A DNA stretch of 64,000 bases, taken from NCBI RefSeq assembly GCF_001667145.1, contig NZ_LZIF01000044.1, positions 1 to 64,000 of the forward strand, written 5' to 3'. This document shows, in pieces, positions 1 through 9,134 of the stretch. The notes under the pieces are model-generated. The model was not told where the DNA came from. It ran no database searches and saw only the letters and a program-made list of their open reading frames with translations. The translations under genes were made by a program, and so were the position numbers. The first letter of the stretch is position 1, and each line of letters opens with the position of its first letter. This stretch comes from Mycobacterium sp. 852002-51971_SCH5477799-a (GTDB lineage Bacteria; Actinomycetota; Actinomycetes; Mycobacteriales; Mycobacteriaceae).

Positions 1-976
1 GTGCCGGGGCGACCGCGGGGACGGGCATTGCCGCCAGGCCGGCGAACCCGGCGAAGCCGCCGACGGCGCCGAAGGGAGCGGCCGCGAGCAGGAGCGCGGG
101 CGCCAACAGCTCCGGCATGCTGGTGAAGATCTCCAGGATGTGCGTCGGCCAGTCGAACAATGCCAGCTGGACCAGGTACTGGAAGGCCAGCGCGGGATTG
201 TGCATCAGGTAGTAGCCGAACTGCTCGAAATCCTCCAGCAGTTCCAGGGCGCGCACCACCCAGAAAATGGGGTCCCCGGCGTTGGTGTAGGCGTCATAGT
301 CCAGCCCGTTCACCGTGCCCTTGGCAGGGTCCCAGTCGATCCCGAAGTTTTTCAGGATCTGCGCGATGAAGTCGTTGAGCGGATTGTCGATCTTCGGATC
401 GTGAAACGGGCTCGCTGAATCATCGCTCGTGGCATCGGATTTCACGATGGGTGGCGCCGGATCGGGTTGCGGTGTCGATGCGACGGCCGCGGTGGACACC
501 GCTTGATAGGTGGACATGGTGGTGGCCGCCTGGGTCCACATTCGCGCATAGTCGGCCTCGTTGACGGCGATGGGAATCGTGTTGACGCCGAAAAAGTTCG
601 TCGCCAGCAGGACTCCGTGCACGGCGTGGTTGGTGGCGAGCTCCGGCAGTGTGGGCATGGCGGTCAAGGCCGCGGTGTAGGCCGCAGCGGCCACCTCGTG
701 CTGGCTGGCGGCCGTGGCGCTGTCGGCGCTCGATTTCGTCAACCAGGCCAGGAACGGCGCGTGCGCCACCGCGTAGGACTCGCTCGTGGGCCCCTGCCAC
801 GCCCCGGCTTGGACTCCCGCCAGCAGCGTGCTCAATTCCTCCGCGGCAGAAGCATATTCGGCGCTCAGTTGCGACCACGCACCGGCCGCGGCCAGCAAGG
901 GCCCGGGTCCGGGGCCGCTGCTGAGCAGCGCGGAATGCAGTTCGGGCGGCGAGGCCATCCAAATTGGCGCGGTCAT
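1..976 (-). CDS. PPE family protein, C-terminus beyond the window
   Basis: The reading frame starts at the ATG ending at 976 and stays open for 325 codons to the window edge. The N-terminus has the Pro-Pro-Glu motif at residues 10-12 and a WxG turn at 60-62 (GAWQG), followed by the conserved [10 protein letters not shown] segment near residue 127. These define the PPE helical domain, which in known members pairs with PE and EspG proteins for type VII secretion. The later acidic linker and a segment beginning [15 protein letters not shown] resemble the PPE-PPW type, but the diagnostic C-terminal motif is not in the window. By position it is the counterpart of PPE3 (Rv0280). No PE gene is visible beside it. 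Confidence 0.9.
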   Translation of the reverse strand, partial: MTAPIWMASPPELHSALLSSGPGPGPLLAAAGAWSQLSAEYASAAEELSTLLAGVQAGAWQGPTSESYAVAHAPFLAWLTKSSADSATAASQHEVAAAAYTAALTAMPTLPELATNHAVHGVLLATNFFGVNTIPIAVNEADYARMWTQAATTMSTYQAVSTAAVASTPQPDPAPPIVKSDATSDDSASPFHDPKIDNPLNDFIAQILKNFGIDWDPAKGTVNGLDYDAYTNAGDPIFWVVRALELLEDFEQFGYYLMHNPALAFQYLVQLALFDWPTHILEIFTSMPELLAPALLLAAAPFGAVGGFAGFAGLAAMPVPAVAPA

Positions 977-1070
977 AGGCACTCCTCAGGCTGGAAGGGT
1001 TACCAGACTGAGGAGACTAATGAATATGATTGTCGTTTTCAACTAGCGGGAGGCCGCGCGCCTTCCGCAT

Positions 1071-1979
1071 CTACACGAGCGGGCGGCCCTTTTTGATCCT
1101 GCGGTCCAGGTCCCAAAGCATCAGGTTGAACGGGAACTGCCGGATGATTCGCGGCAGCTTGCGGTTCACCGCGCCTACCACCGCCATCAGCCGGTCGAAG
1201 CGACGCTGCATGGTGGCGTCCCAGGGCAACCGCATCTCGTCCCGAAACCGTTGCGGCAGAAAGCCGGTGGTGATCAGCAGGTTGAAGTTCTCCATCGGTT
1301 CCCGCAGCCGGCGCGGTAGGCGGACACCGCGCACTCGGGAGACGGCGATCGGGTGCAGGAATTCGCGCACGGTGTCGTCGATGTGTACCTTTGCCAGCGA
1401 CTCCTGCCAGTACCGATCGAAGGCTGCCCGATCCGCCGGCCACATCTCCGGGGGCACCTGCAACGTGGTGCCCAGCGTCATCGCCTCGCGGTACATGCGG
1501 TCGGCGTCCTCGTCGTCCATCTCGCCGACAAAGGTGCGGTAGATGTCGATCCCGCCCTTGTAGATGCAGGCGGCCACCCACAATTGCAGCTCAGGATCGA
1601 ACGCGTTGTACTCCACCGGGTCGCCAGGCCTGGAGTAGACCTCCGCATGCGACCGGTTGACGGCGCGGCGATAGGCGGCCTTCTGCTCATCGGTCCCGCC
1701 ATTGGCGACCGCGATATAGGTGAACGTGGTGCGGGCCCGCTTGATCGGATGGCGGTCAATGCGGCCGCTCTCGACGCGACTTTCCGCGACGCCATGGCCG
1801 ACGCCGGGGCGCGACAGCTCCATGATCACGTTGGCCGGGCCGGCAAGCAGCGCCACACCCATCAGCCCATAGTCCTTCGCCACTCGGCGGGGCCGTCGAG
1901 CCGGGTACGGCCGGGGCGAGTCCGCCATCGGGCGCTCGACGTGCGGGATGAGCGGGTGAATCGTCTCTCGAATTGCCAT
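1071..1979 (-). CDS. Oxygenase MpaB family (DUF2236) protein
   Basis: The 302-residue product has the hallmarks of the DUF2236/MpaB family: NRSHAEV near residue 110 and DPELQLWV near 130. The family includes the haem-dependent latex-clearing protein and fungal MpaB, which cleaves a prenyl side chain. The mycobacterial substrate is not known. The ATG at 1979 is preceded by GGGGAGG at good spacing. It is divergent from the TetR gene at 2063 with an 83-bp gap, so that TetR is a candidate regulator. Position matches Rv0276. Only the family assignment is firm. Confidence 0.82.
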   Translation of the reverse strand: MAIRETIHPLIPHVERPMADSPRPYPARRPRRVAKDYGLMGVALLAGPANVIMELSRPGVGHGVAESRVESGRIDRHPIKRARTTFTYIAVANGGTDEQKAAYRRAVNRSHAEVYSRPGDPVEYNAFDPELQLWVAACIYKGGIDIYRTFVGEMDDEDADRMYREAMTLGTTLQVPPEMWPADRAAFDRYWQESLAKVHIDDTVREFLHPIAVSRVRGVRLPRRLREPMENFNLLITTGFLPQRFRDEMRLPWDATMQRRFDRLMAVVGAVNRKLPRIIRQFPFNLMLWDLDRRIKKGRPLV

Positions 1980-2062
1980 CCAAAAGCCTCCCCGGCACTG
2001 GCCGCGCTAAATCTGATAACGTCCGTTTCCTGATATTGCCGCGAGCTGCCGCCGGTGTCAAG
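1980..2062. promoter_or_regulatory. Divergent promoter region between oxygenase and TetR genes
   Basis: The 83-bp gap is AT-richer than its flanks. It carries two spaced CTGATA elements (around 2017 and 2032) that could form a TetR operator. No clear -10/-35 pair was identified. Inferred from gene arrangement and composition only. Confidence 0.35.
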
Positions 2063-2725
2063 ATGGAGCACATGGCCGAGGCCCCACGCGAGCGTCCGTA
2101 TCGGGGCGTCGAGGCCGACAAGCGGGCGGCCGATCGCCGCGCCCGGTTACTGAACGCCGGCCTGGACGTACTGGGAACCGAGCAACAAGGCACCTCCGCC
2201 TTGACGGTTCGCGCCGTGTGCCGCCGAGCCGGGCTGACGCCGCGCTACTTCTACGAAGGCTTTGGCGACAAGGATGAATTCGTCGGCGCGGTCTTCGACT
2301 GGGTGGTCGCCGGTCTGGCCGCCACCACACAGGCCGCCGTCGCGGCGGCACCGGCGGCCGAACAGGCCCGCGCCTGCATGGCCAACATCGTGCGCACCAT
2401 CACCGAAGACCCACGCGTGGGGCGGCTGGTGTTCAGCACGCAGCTGGCCGATCCGGTGATCGTGCGCAAACGCGTCGAGTCCAGCGCGCTGTTCGCCATG
2501 CTGTCCGGTCAGCACGTCGGCCAGGCGCTAAAGGTTCCGGCGAACGAACGCATCAAGGCCGCCGCGCATTTCGTGGTCGGCGGCGTCGGACAAACCATCA
2601 GCGCCTGGCTGGCCGGTGACGTCCAACTCGAACCGGATCAGCTCGTCGATCAGTTGGCGGCGCTGCTCGACGAGCTCGCCGAACCAAACCTGTACCGCCT
2701 CATGGAAACACGCGCGGACGCCTAG
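2063..2725 (+). CDS. TetR family transcriptional regulator (Rv0275c position)
   Basis: A 220-residue regulator. The N-terminal helix-turn-helix spans roughly residues 18-64 and includes LTVRAVCRRAGLTPRYFYEGF, typical of TetR recognition helices. The rest is the helical ligand and dimer domain. The frame is open upstream to 1973, but the ATG at 2063 (or 2072) gives the usual N-terminus. No strong ribosome site favours either. It is divergent from the DUF2236 oxygenase and convergent with the membrane-protein gene at 2768. Control of its own promoter and the oxygenase is an inference from the arrangement. Confidence 0.88.
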   Translation: MEHMAEAPRERPYRGVEADKRAADRRARLLNAGLDVLGTEQQGTSALTVRAVCRRAGLTPRYFYEGFGDKDEFVGAVFDWVVAGLAATTQAAVAAAPAAEQARACMANIVRTITEDPRVGRLVFSTQLADPVIVRKRVESSALFAMLSGQHVGQALKVPANERIKAAAHFVVGGVGQTISAWLAGDVQLEPDQLVDQLAALLDELAEPNLYRLMETRADA

Positions 2726-2767
2726 CGCCACCGCAACTTCACCCTCGGCTGAGCTCGGGCGCAACAT

Positions 2768-3316
2768 TCAAGGGAACAGCGGCAGATTCCAGAGCCGCAT
2801 GCCGGGATGCAGCAGCCACAACCGCATCATGGTGAGCCGCATGATGCGCACCGCGCTGGTGATCATGAAGACCGCCAGCGGCACCTCGATCAGCAGCGCC
2901 GTGATCAGGGACAGCCAGATGTCTTTGGGTCCGGCGGTCATCAGGTCGAACCACGCGTCGCAGATCAGCAGGACCCCGGTGGTGAAGGCGGCGAGCACCA
3001 GCAGCTGACGACGCAAGTACCCGAGCGCCGCCGTCGTCAGCATGAACCCGACTAGCAGCACGTCGAAACCGATCCAGGTGATGGGCCAGTTGTGCGCGAC
3101 GTAGTTCTCGGGCAGCGTCACCGACAGATAGCCCAGCCACGGGACCATCGCCATGGAGCCACCGATCATCAGGCTCAACCGGATGCGCCGCACTCGCGCC
3201 AGAAATTCCGGGTCGATCACGTCACCGAGCGGCTGCTCCAGCCTGGTGATCAGATCCCGGCGTTGCTGGGGCGTGAGCGCCGCGATCTGCGCGTCGGTCA
3301 GAATGCCGTCGGTCAT
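2768..3316 (-). CDS. Four-helix integral membrane protein of unknown function
   Basis: The 182-residue protein has a soluble N-terminus of about 45 residues (including LTPQQRRDLITRLEQ) and four hydrophobic segments near residues 48-69, 78-100, 104-126 and 133-156, then a short basic tail. No catalytic motif was recognised. It lies 30 bp downstream of the VOC gene on the same strand, so the two are probably co-transcribed. It converges on the TetR gene ending at 2725. Function unknown. Confidence 0.75.
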   Translation of the reverse strand: MTDGILTDAQIAALTPQQRRDLITRLEQPLGDVIDPEFLARVRRIRLSLMIGGSMAMVPWLGYLSVTLPENYVAHNWPITWIGFDVLLVGFMLTTAALGYLRRQLLVLAAFTTGVLLICDAWFDLMTAGPKDIWLSLITALLIEVPLAVFMITSAVRIMRLTMMRLWLLHPGMRLWNLPLFP

Positions 3317-3346
3317 GAAACCATCCTCCGGCTCGGCCCGGTCGGA

Positions 3347-3928
3347 TCAGTGAGCCGCACCCACCGGGGGTCGGCGGTCGGCCGCGGTCTTGGGCACCGC
3401 CTGGGCGTCGTCGATCGCGAATTCCTTTACCCAGCAGGCGAATTCGAGGGTAATGCCGTCGGGGTCCTGGAAATAGAACGAGCGCACGTAGACGCCGGGA
3501 TGCACGGTCGCGGACACCTGCATGGGGCTTTCGTCGTGATTGAGCACGGGCCCGACCCGCACCCCTTTGTCCTTGAGGAGTTGGCGGTAGGCGTCGAACT
3601 TCTCGGGCGGCACGTGGAAGGCCAGATGATTCATGGTGCTGACGGCGCTGGTGATGTCGCCGATGCCCGGAATGGCACCCGGCGACGAGATCCCCGGCAC
3701 CCGATCGGCGGCGTCGGCGAACCAGAAGAAGGCGACGCAGTCCCCGTTGCCGGCGTCGAAGAAGAAATGCTGACCCGCGCCGCCGGGTAGATCCAGCGAT
3801 TTGATCAGCGGCATGCCGAGGACATTGCTATAGAAGTCCACGGTTTTCGCCATGTCCGAACACACCAGGGCGACATGGTTGATCCCGCCGAGTTCGAATT
3901 CGGTGTTGGTGTTGTGCGGCTTGATCAT
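3347..3928 (-). CDS. VOC superfamily (glyoxalase/extradiol dioxygenase-like) protein
   Basis: The 193-residue product has vicinal-oxygen-chelate motifs: NHVALVCSD with a candidate metal His at residue 18, a central NHLAFHVP strand, and FYFQDPDGITLEF near the C-terminus, whose Glu is the usual final metal ligand. The fold supports glyoxalase, epimerase or ring-cleavage chemistry; the reaction cannot be chosen from sequence. The frame is open to 3970, but the ATG at 3928 follows AGGGGAG at ideal spacing. It is divergent from the TetR gene at 4025. Position matches Rv0274. Confidence 0.85.
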   Translation of the reverse strand: MIKPHNTNTEFELGGINHVALVCSDMAKTVDFYSNVLGMPLIKSLDLPGGAGQHFFFDAGNGDCVAFFWFADAADRVPGISSPGAIPGIGDITSAVSTMNHLAFHVPPEKFDAYRQLLKDKGVRVGPVLNHDESPMQVSATVHPGVYVRSFYFQDPDGITLEFACWVKEFAIDDAQAVPKTAADRRPPVGAAH

Positions 3929-4024
3929 CTGGTGGCTCCCCTCGGTCCCCGGCTTGACGATCCTGGCCAAGATCCAAATCTGAATCTAACATCAGTTTCA
4001 GTTTTAGCCCAGGGAGGTGCGCAG

Positions 4025-4660
4025 GTGTCGACCGCGGCGACCCCGGCCGGCCGGGACGGCCAGCCCACCATGCTTCCCACCGTTCGGGGCCGGCGCACGC
4101 AGGCCGCCATCGATATGGCCGCCCGAACCGTCATCGCGCGCAAGGGCGTCCTGGCCACGACCATCGCCGACATCGCCGCCGAAGCCGGACGGTCGGCGGC
4201 GTCGTTCTACAACTACTACGACTCCAAAGAGGCGATGGTGCGTCAGTGGGCGCTGCGCTTCCGCGACGAGGCCAACGAGCGCGCGCTCTCGGTGACGGGA
4301 CATGGTTTGTCCGATCGGGAGCGCGCGCACGCCGCCGCTTCCGCACACTGGCACACCTACCGCCATCGGCTCGCCGAGGTGATCAGCGTGTCGCAGCTGG
4401 CGATGATCAACGACGACTTCGCCCGATACTGGGCCGAGATCTGCGAAATACCAACTTCTTTCATAGCCGAATCGGTCCGACGCGCCCAGGCCCAGGGCTA
4501 TTGCCCCGACGACGATCCGCGGCTGCTCGCCGAGGCCATCGTGGCGATGTTCAACCAGTTCTGCTACATCCAGCTCGGTGGGGGCCGTGCGGGGGAACCC
4601 GACGACCAGGCCTGCATCCAAACCCTGGCCAACATCTACTACCGAGCGATCTATGCGTAA
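4025..4660 (+). CDS. TetR family regulator heading the fadE6 operon (Rv0273c position)
   Basis: A 211-residue regulator beginning at GTG 4025, 8 bp after GGGAGG. The HTH lies around residues 20-65 (TTIADIAAEAGRSAASFYNYY). The C-terminal helical domain has the MFNQFCYIQLG helix seen in acyl-responsive TetR proteins. The downstream hydrolase starts 14 bp after its stop and fadE6 follows, suggesting a fatty-acid operon under its control. It is divergent from the VOC gene. The CCAACCGRYTGGTT motif before fadE6 is a candidate binding site, but this is not shown. Confidence 0.88.
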   Translation: MSTAATPAGRDGQPTMLPTVRGRRTQAAIDMAARTVIARKGVLATTIADIAAEAGRSAASFYNYYDSKEAMVRQWALRFRDEANERALSVTGHGLSDRERAHAAASAHWHTYRHRLAEVISVSQLAMINDDFARYWAEICEIPTSFIAESVRRAQAQGYCPDDDPRLLAEAIVAMFNQFCYIQLGGGRAGEPDDQACIQTLANIYYRAIYA

Positions 4661-4674
4661 GGAGAACCGCTGAA

Positions 4675-5805
4675 TTGACTCGCCGTACCGGTGCCGGAGT
4701 GATCCGCGAATTCGTCGGGCTGCCGTCGCCCACCGCGGGACGGGCGGGAGCGGGCGGACACCCGTGCCAGGGTTTGTATCACCGGGGGGTGGGGCGCAAA
4801 CCCAAAGTGGCGATGATCGCCACGCACTACCAGATCGACTTCTCCGAGCACTATCTCGCCGACTACATGGCCACTCGCGGCGTCGGGTTTCTGGGCTGGA
4901 ACACCAGGTTTCGCGGCTTCGAAAGCAGCTTCCTGCTCGACCACGCACTGGTCGACATCGGCGTCGGCGTGCGCTGGCTGCGTGAGGTCCAGGGCGTGGA
5001 TACCGTTGTGCTGTTGGGCAATTCGGGTGGCGGCTCGCTGATGGCCGCGTACCAGTCGCAGGCCGCCGAACCGAACGTCACCCCCCTGGACGGAATGCGT
5101 CCCGCGGCCGGGCTGACCGAATTGCCCCCCGCCGACGGCTACGTGGCCACCGCCGCCCATCCCGGGCGCCCCGAGGTGCTCACCGCCTGGATGGACGCCG
5201 CGGTCGTCGACGAGAACGACCCCGTCGCCACCGACACCGACCTCGACCTGTTCAACGAGCGCAACGGCCCACCCTACTCACCGGAGTTTCTCGTCCGCTA
5301 CCGCAGCGCGCAGACCGCGCGCAATCACGCGATCACCGACTGGGCCGAAAACGAGCTCAAACGTGTTCGCGCGGCGGGGTTTTCCGATCGCCCATTTTCC
5401 GTGATGCGAACCTGGGCCGATCCCCGCATGGTCGACGGCGGCATCGAGCCCACCAAACGGCAGCCCAACATGTGCTACGCGGGCGTCCCGGCGAAGGCGA
5501 ACCGCTCGGCGCACGGAATCGCCGCGGCCTGCACGCTGCGCAACTGGCTGAGCATGTGGAGCCTGCGGGTGGCGCAGACCCGCGCCGAACCGCACCTGGC
5601 CCGAATCGCCTGTCCCGCACTGGTGATCAACGCCGATGCCGATACCGGGGTGTTTCCCTCGGACGCTCAACGCATTTTCGACGCACTCGCCAGCACCGAC
5701 AAAACGCAGGCATCGGTGGACACCGATCACTACTTCACCACCCCGGGAGCACGCAGCGAGCAGGCCGACATCATCACGCAATGGATCGGCGAGCGATGGC
5801 GCTGA
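4675..5805 (+). CDS. Alpha/beta hydrolase (Rv0272c-like)
   Basis: A 376-residue alpha/beta hydrolase. The nucleophile elbow GNSGGG places the catalytic Ser at residue 117. An INADADTG strand supplies the likely Asp, and DTDHYF near the C-terminus supplies the His (about 352). The frame is open far upstream; TTG 4675, 10 bp after GGAG, is the best start, with GTG 4699 as an alternative. It lies between the TetR gene and fadE6, so an ester or thioester in the same acyl pathway is a plausible substrate. The specific substrate is unknown. Confidence 0.82.
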   Translation: MTRRTGAGVIREFVGLPSPTAGRAGAGGHPCQGLYHRGVGRKPKVAMIATHYQIDFSEHYLADYMATRGVGFLGWNTRFRGFESSFLLDHALVDIGVGVRWLREVQGVDTVVLLGNSGGGSLMAAYQSQAAEPNVTPLDGMRPAAGLTELPPADGYVATAAHPGRPEVLTAWMDAAVVDENDPVATDTDLDLFNERNGPPYSPEFLVRYRSAQTARNHAITDWAENELKRVRAAGFSDRPFSVMRTWADPRMVDGGIEPTKRQPNMCYAGVPAKANRSAHGIAAACTLRNWLSMWSLRVAQTRAEPHLARIACPALVINADADTGVFPSDAQRIFDALASTDKTQASVDTDHYFTTPGARSEQADIITQWIGERWR

Positions 5806-5862
5806 CACTGCTCGCCCGTGTGGTCGGGGCGCCTGCGCGATGGACGGCCCGGCCCATCTCGT

Positions 5863-5880
5863 CAACCAACCGACTGGTTG
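5863..5880. promoter_or_regulatory. Operator-like palindrome upstream of fadE6
   Basis: CAACCA and TGGTTG arms are separated by six bases. Within it, CCAACCGACTGGTT (5866-5879) matches 12 of 14 bases of CCAACCGGTTGGTT before fadE5 (33554-33567). It ends 55 bp before the fadE6 start. Likely a TetR-type operator; the binding protein is unknown. Confidence 0.5.
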
Positions 5881-5935
5881 TTAGCTTGAAAGGTACGTGG
5901 CCGACGCGGCCTCCTGCAGCAACGGAAGGCGACCA

Positions 5936-8137
5936 ATGCCGATCGCGATAAATCCCGAGCATCAAGACCTGGCCGATTCCGTGCGATCGCTGGTGACGCG
6001 CGTCGCGCCGTCGGAGATGCTGCACGCGGCCATGGAGACGCCCCTCGAGAACCCCCCGCCGTACTGGCAGGCCGCGGCCGACCAGGGGCTGCAGGGCGTT
6101 CATCTCGCCGAATCCGTCGGCGGGCAGGGCTTCGGCATCCTCGAGTTGGCCATCGTGCTGGCCGAATTCGGTTACGGGGCGGTGCCGGGTCCGTTCGTGC
6201 CGTCGGCGATCGCCAGTGCACTGATCTCCGCGCACGATCCGGACGCGAAAGTGCTCTCCGGGCTGGCGTCGGGCGCCGAAATCGCCTCCTACGGCCTGAA
6301 TTGCTGTGCGCTGACCGCCACCCGGCACGGCAACTCGCTGGTGATCCGTGGCGAAGTCCGGGCGGTCCCTGCCGCGGCGCAGGCCTCGCTGCTGGTGCTG
6401 CCCGTTGCGATCGACAGCGGCGAGGCATGGGTCGTGCTGCGGGCCGACCAGCTCGAGATCGAACCGGTGAAAAGCCTGGACCCGCTGCGCCCCATCGCCG
6501 ATGTGCAGGCCAACGCCGTCGAGGTCGGCGAGGACGTCGTGCTGACCAACCTGAGCATGGCGACGGCGCACGCGCTGATGACCACGCTGCTGTCCGCCGA
6601 AGCCATCGGCGTGGCCCGCTGGGCCACCGACACGGCCTCTCACTACGCCAAGATTCGCGAACAGTTCGGCCGCCCGATCGGTCAGTTCCAGGCCATCAAG
6701 CACAAATGCGCCGAGATGATCGCCGACACCGAGCGGGCCACCGCGGCCGTCTGGGACGCCGCGCGCGCTATCGACGAGGCCCGCGAAAACCGTTGGGACA
6801 CAGCGGGTTCGCACGTCGACTTCGCCGCCGCGGTGGCGGCGACGCTGGCGCCGGCGGCGGCCCAACGATGCGCCCAGGACTGCATTCAGGTGCACGGCGG
6901 GATCGGCTTCACCTGGGAGCACGACGCAGGCGTCTACTACCGCCGGGCGCTGATGCTGGCCGCCTCCTTCGGCCGCAGTTCGGACTACCCACAGAAAGTC
7001 GTCGACACCGCGACCACCACCGGCATGCGTGCGGTGGACATCGACCTCGACCCTGACACCGAGAAATTGCGGGCCGAGATCCGGGACGAAGTCGCCGCGC
7101 TCAAGGAGATCGAGCGTGAGCAGCGCAAGGTCGCCCTCGCCGAGGGCGGCTGGGTGCTGCCCTACCTCCCGAAGCCATGGGGCCGGGCCGCCAGTCCGGT
7201 GGAGCAGATCATCATCGCCCAGGAGTTCTCCTCCGGGCGGGTCAAGCGGCCGCAGGTCGGCATCGCCGCATGGATCATTCCGTCGATCGTCGCGTTCGGG
7301 ACCGAGGAGCAACAGCAACGGTTCCTGCCGCCGACCTTCCGCGGCGAGATGATCTGGTGTCAACTGTTTTCCGAACCCGGCGCCGGATCGGACCTGGCCG
7401 GGCTTTCCACCAAAGCCACCCGGACCGACGGCGGCTGGCGCATCACCGGCCAGAAAATCTGGACCACCGCAGCGCAGTTCTCGCAGTGGGGCGCGCTGCT
7501 GGCCAGGACGGACCCCAGCGCCCCGAAACACAATGGCATCACCTACTTCCTGCTGGACATGCGCAGCGAAGGCGTGACGGTCACGCCGCTACGCGAGCTC
7601 ACCGGCAACGCGATGTTCAACACCGTCTACATCGACGACGTGTTCGTGCCGGACGACTGCGTGCTCGGTGAGGTCAACCGGGGTTGGGAGGTGAGCCGTA
7701 ACACGCTGACCGCGGAGCGGGTGTCGATCGGCAACAGCGACGCCAACTTCCTGGCGACCCTGCCCCAGTTCGTCGAGTTCGTTCGCGACGGCCACTTCGA
7801 CCAGATCGCCCAGCATCGGGCGGGCCAATTGATCGCCGAGGGGCATGCGGCCAAGGTGCTCAACCTGCGTTCGACGCTGTTGACGCTGGCCGGCGGGGAC
7901 GCCATGCCGTCGGCGGCGATCTCCAAACTGCTGTCCATGCGCACGGGCCAGGGTTACGCCGAGTTCGCGGTCTCGTCGTTCGGCACCGATGCCGCGATCG
8001 GCGACACCGACCAGTTACCGGGCAAGTGGGGCGAATACCTGTTGGCCAGCCGCGCCACCACCATTTACGGCGGTACCTCCGAGGTGCAGCTGAACATCAT
8101 CGCCGAACGGCTGCTGGGTCTGCCCCGCGACCCATAA
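5936..8137 (+). CDS. fadE6: Fused two-domain acyl-CoA dehydrogenase FadE6
   Basis: The 733-residue product holds two acyl-CoA dehydrogenase modules in tandem. The first covers about residues 1-365 and ends with VHGGIGFTWEHDAGVYYRRA. The second covers about 385-733, with the FAD-contact segment (IWCQLFSEPGAGSDLAG) and a YGGTSEVQ C-terminal motif. Most acyl-CoA dehydrogenases are about 380-400 residues, so this is a genuine fusion like M. tuberculosis FadE6 (731 residues). It should introduce the alpha-beta double bond of an acyl-CoA. ATG 5936 follows GGAAGG; an in-frame upstream start at 5897 lacks support. It follows the TetR-hydrolase pair. Confidence 0.92.
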   Translation: MPIAINPEHQDLADSVRSLVTRVAPSEMLHAAMETPLENPPPYWQAAADQGLQGVHLAESVGGQGFGILELAIVLAEFGYGAVPGPFVPSAIASALISAHDPDAKVLSGLASGAEIASYGLNCCALTATRHGNSLVIRGEVRAVPAAAQASLLVLPVAIDSGEAWVVLRADQLEIEPVKSLDPLRPIADVQANAVEVGEDVVLTNLSMATAHALMTTLLSAEAIGVARWATDTASHYAKIREQFGRPIGQFQAIKHKCAEMIADTERATAAVWDAARAIDEARENRWDTAGSHVDFAAAVAATLAPAAAQRCAQDCIQVHGGIGFTWEHDAGVYYRRALMLAASFGRSSDYPQKVVDTATTTGMRAVDIDLDPDTEKLRAEIRDEVAALKEIEREQRKVALAEGGWVLPYLPKPWGRAASPVEQIIIAQEFSSGRVKRPQVGIAAWIIPSIVAFGTEEQQQRFLPPTFRGEMIWCQLFSEPGAGSDLAGLSTKATRTDGGWRITGQKIWTTAAQFSQWGALLARTDPSAPKHNGITYFLLDMRSEGVTVTPLRELTGNAMFNTVYIDDVFVPDDCVLGEVNRGWEVSRNTLTAERVSIGNSDANFLATLPQFVEFVRDGHFDQIAQHRAGQLIAEGHAAKVLNLRSTLLTLAGGDAMPSAAISKLLSMRTGQGYAEFAVSSFGTDAAIGDTDQLPGKWGEYLLASRATTIYGGTSEVQLNIIAERLLGLPRDP

Positions 8138-8162
8138 CGGGTCGCAAAGGTCCCGAACAGGG

Positions 8163-8195
8163 CCATGCCGACCTGACTAGGTCAGGCCGGCATGG
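8163..8195. terminator. Hairpin terminator between convergent fadE6 and secreted-protein gene
   Basis: CCATGCCG-A-CCTGAC pairs with GTCAGG-C-CGGCATGG around a TAG loop: 14 paired bases with one mismatch, placed between two convergent stop codons. No U-tract follows, which is common for mycobacterial hairpin terminators. Confidence 0.7.
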
Positions 8196-8266
8196 TTCCC
8201 CGGACGCGGTCGGCCATCCCGAGGGTTGGCGTGTCGGCGACGGCCGTTACCGCGCGGAGATGGTGG

Positions 8267-8563
8267 TTACCACCACCAGTTCCACCAGTGCTGGGGGCCC
8301 CAGTAGCCACCGCCACGGCTCCAGTTGCCGTGCCCCCCATTGCCATTTCCCCGACCATCATGGCTACCCCATCCGCGACCGCCGGGGCGATCGGGGATGA
8401 AGCCCGGTCCGCTGTGCGGCCCAGCACTGGCGAAGCTCGTGGTGGGTGCGGGCGCAGGGGCAGCCTGAGCCATGGGAGCGCCGCCGAAAAGCAGTGCGCC
8501 GACCACAGCTCCGGCACCTATGGCGCCTGCGCCCGCGCCGCGTAATGATCGCCGGGAGATCAT
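8267..8563 (-). CDS. Small secreted Gly/Trp-rich protein
   Basis: A 98-residue precursor. An SRRS sequence near the N-terminus, a long Ala/Gly hydrophobic stretch and an AQA-A site near residue 34 form a signal peptide with possible Tat character. The mature part of about 64 residues has no Cys. It is rich in Gly, His, Asn and Trp and ends with a cluster of five Trp in its last nine residues. ATG 8563 is chosen because GGAAGG lies 10 bp upstream; ATG 8572 is too close to that site. The upstream region is unusually AT-rich. Function unknown. Confidence 0.7.
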   Translation of the reverse strand: MISRRSLRGAGAGAIGAGAVVGALLFGGAPMAQAAPAPAPTTSFASAGPHSGPGFIPDRPGGRGWGSHDGRGNGNGGHGNWSRGGGYWGPQHWWNWWW

Positions 8564-8581
8564 CGAAGCCATTCCTTCCAA

Positions 8582-9134
8582 CCACTTGCATCGCTAACAA
8601 AAACGGTAGATGCACATTCCTGGGCAAACAAGGGTAATTTGCTTTTTTCTTGCTGTGAATTGGATAACATTCTCGTCGACATGCCGATTATTTGGCTCCA
8701 TTTCTTGTGCCGCATTTATGCAATTCATGCATTCACAAAATACTGAGATTTTGCTCAGGTCATCCTATTAACGCAGTTCAAATGGCATCTACTGACATAC
8801 TGGCGAGCGGACTGCGCGTTTACTGATATCAGGTTTTCCGCATCGGCGGATACCTGAACCCACAGCCTTTTTCGAGAAATAGTGCGCCGCGCCGTTGAGT
8901 ACGCCGACTTAACCATTTCCGACCAGACAGCTACTTTCATGATTTGCGCCACGACCTGCGGCGCTGAGGCGCCGCCGCCCTCCGCAACTGCGTCCCCGGC
9001 CGTGCGGCACCCAGACGGGGGACGCGGGCGGCCCGGCGGCGGGACTTACGCTGGCGGCGGTGACAGAATCAGTATTGACACAATGGCACCGAGCGCTGAT
9101 TTACTGATTGGCACTCACGGAGGAAGACACCGAA
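8582..9134. other. AT-rich gene-free stretch
   Basis: About 550 bp with no convincing gene. Bases 8641-8760 contain 47 G or C out of 120 (39%), far below the surrounding DNA. A perfect 10-bp palindrome (CTGATATCAG, 8823-8832) overlaps a longer hairpin at 8830-8856 (arms CAGGT/ACCTG and TCCGC/GCGGA). The part up to about 8700 probably holds the promoter of the secreted-protein gene. A 65-codon minus-strand frame at 8755-8952 has no recognisable features. Confidence 0.5.

Noticed and set aside
5774..7531. 585-codon frame antisense to fadE6
   Set aside because: Shadow of fadE6 with low-complexity Gly/Arg/Val composition.
8755..8952. 65-codon minus-strand frame in the AT-rich stretch
   Set aside because: No ribosome site, no family features; open by chance in low-GC DNA.
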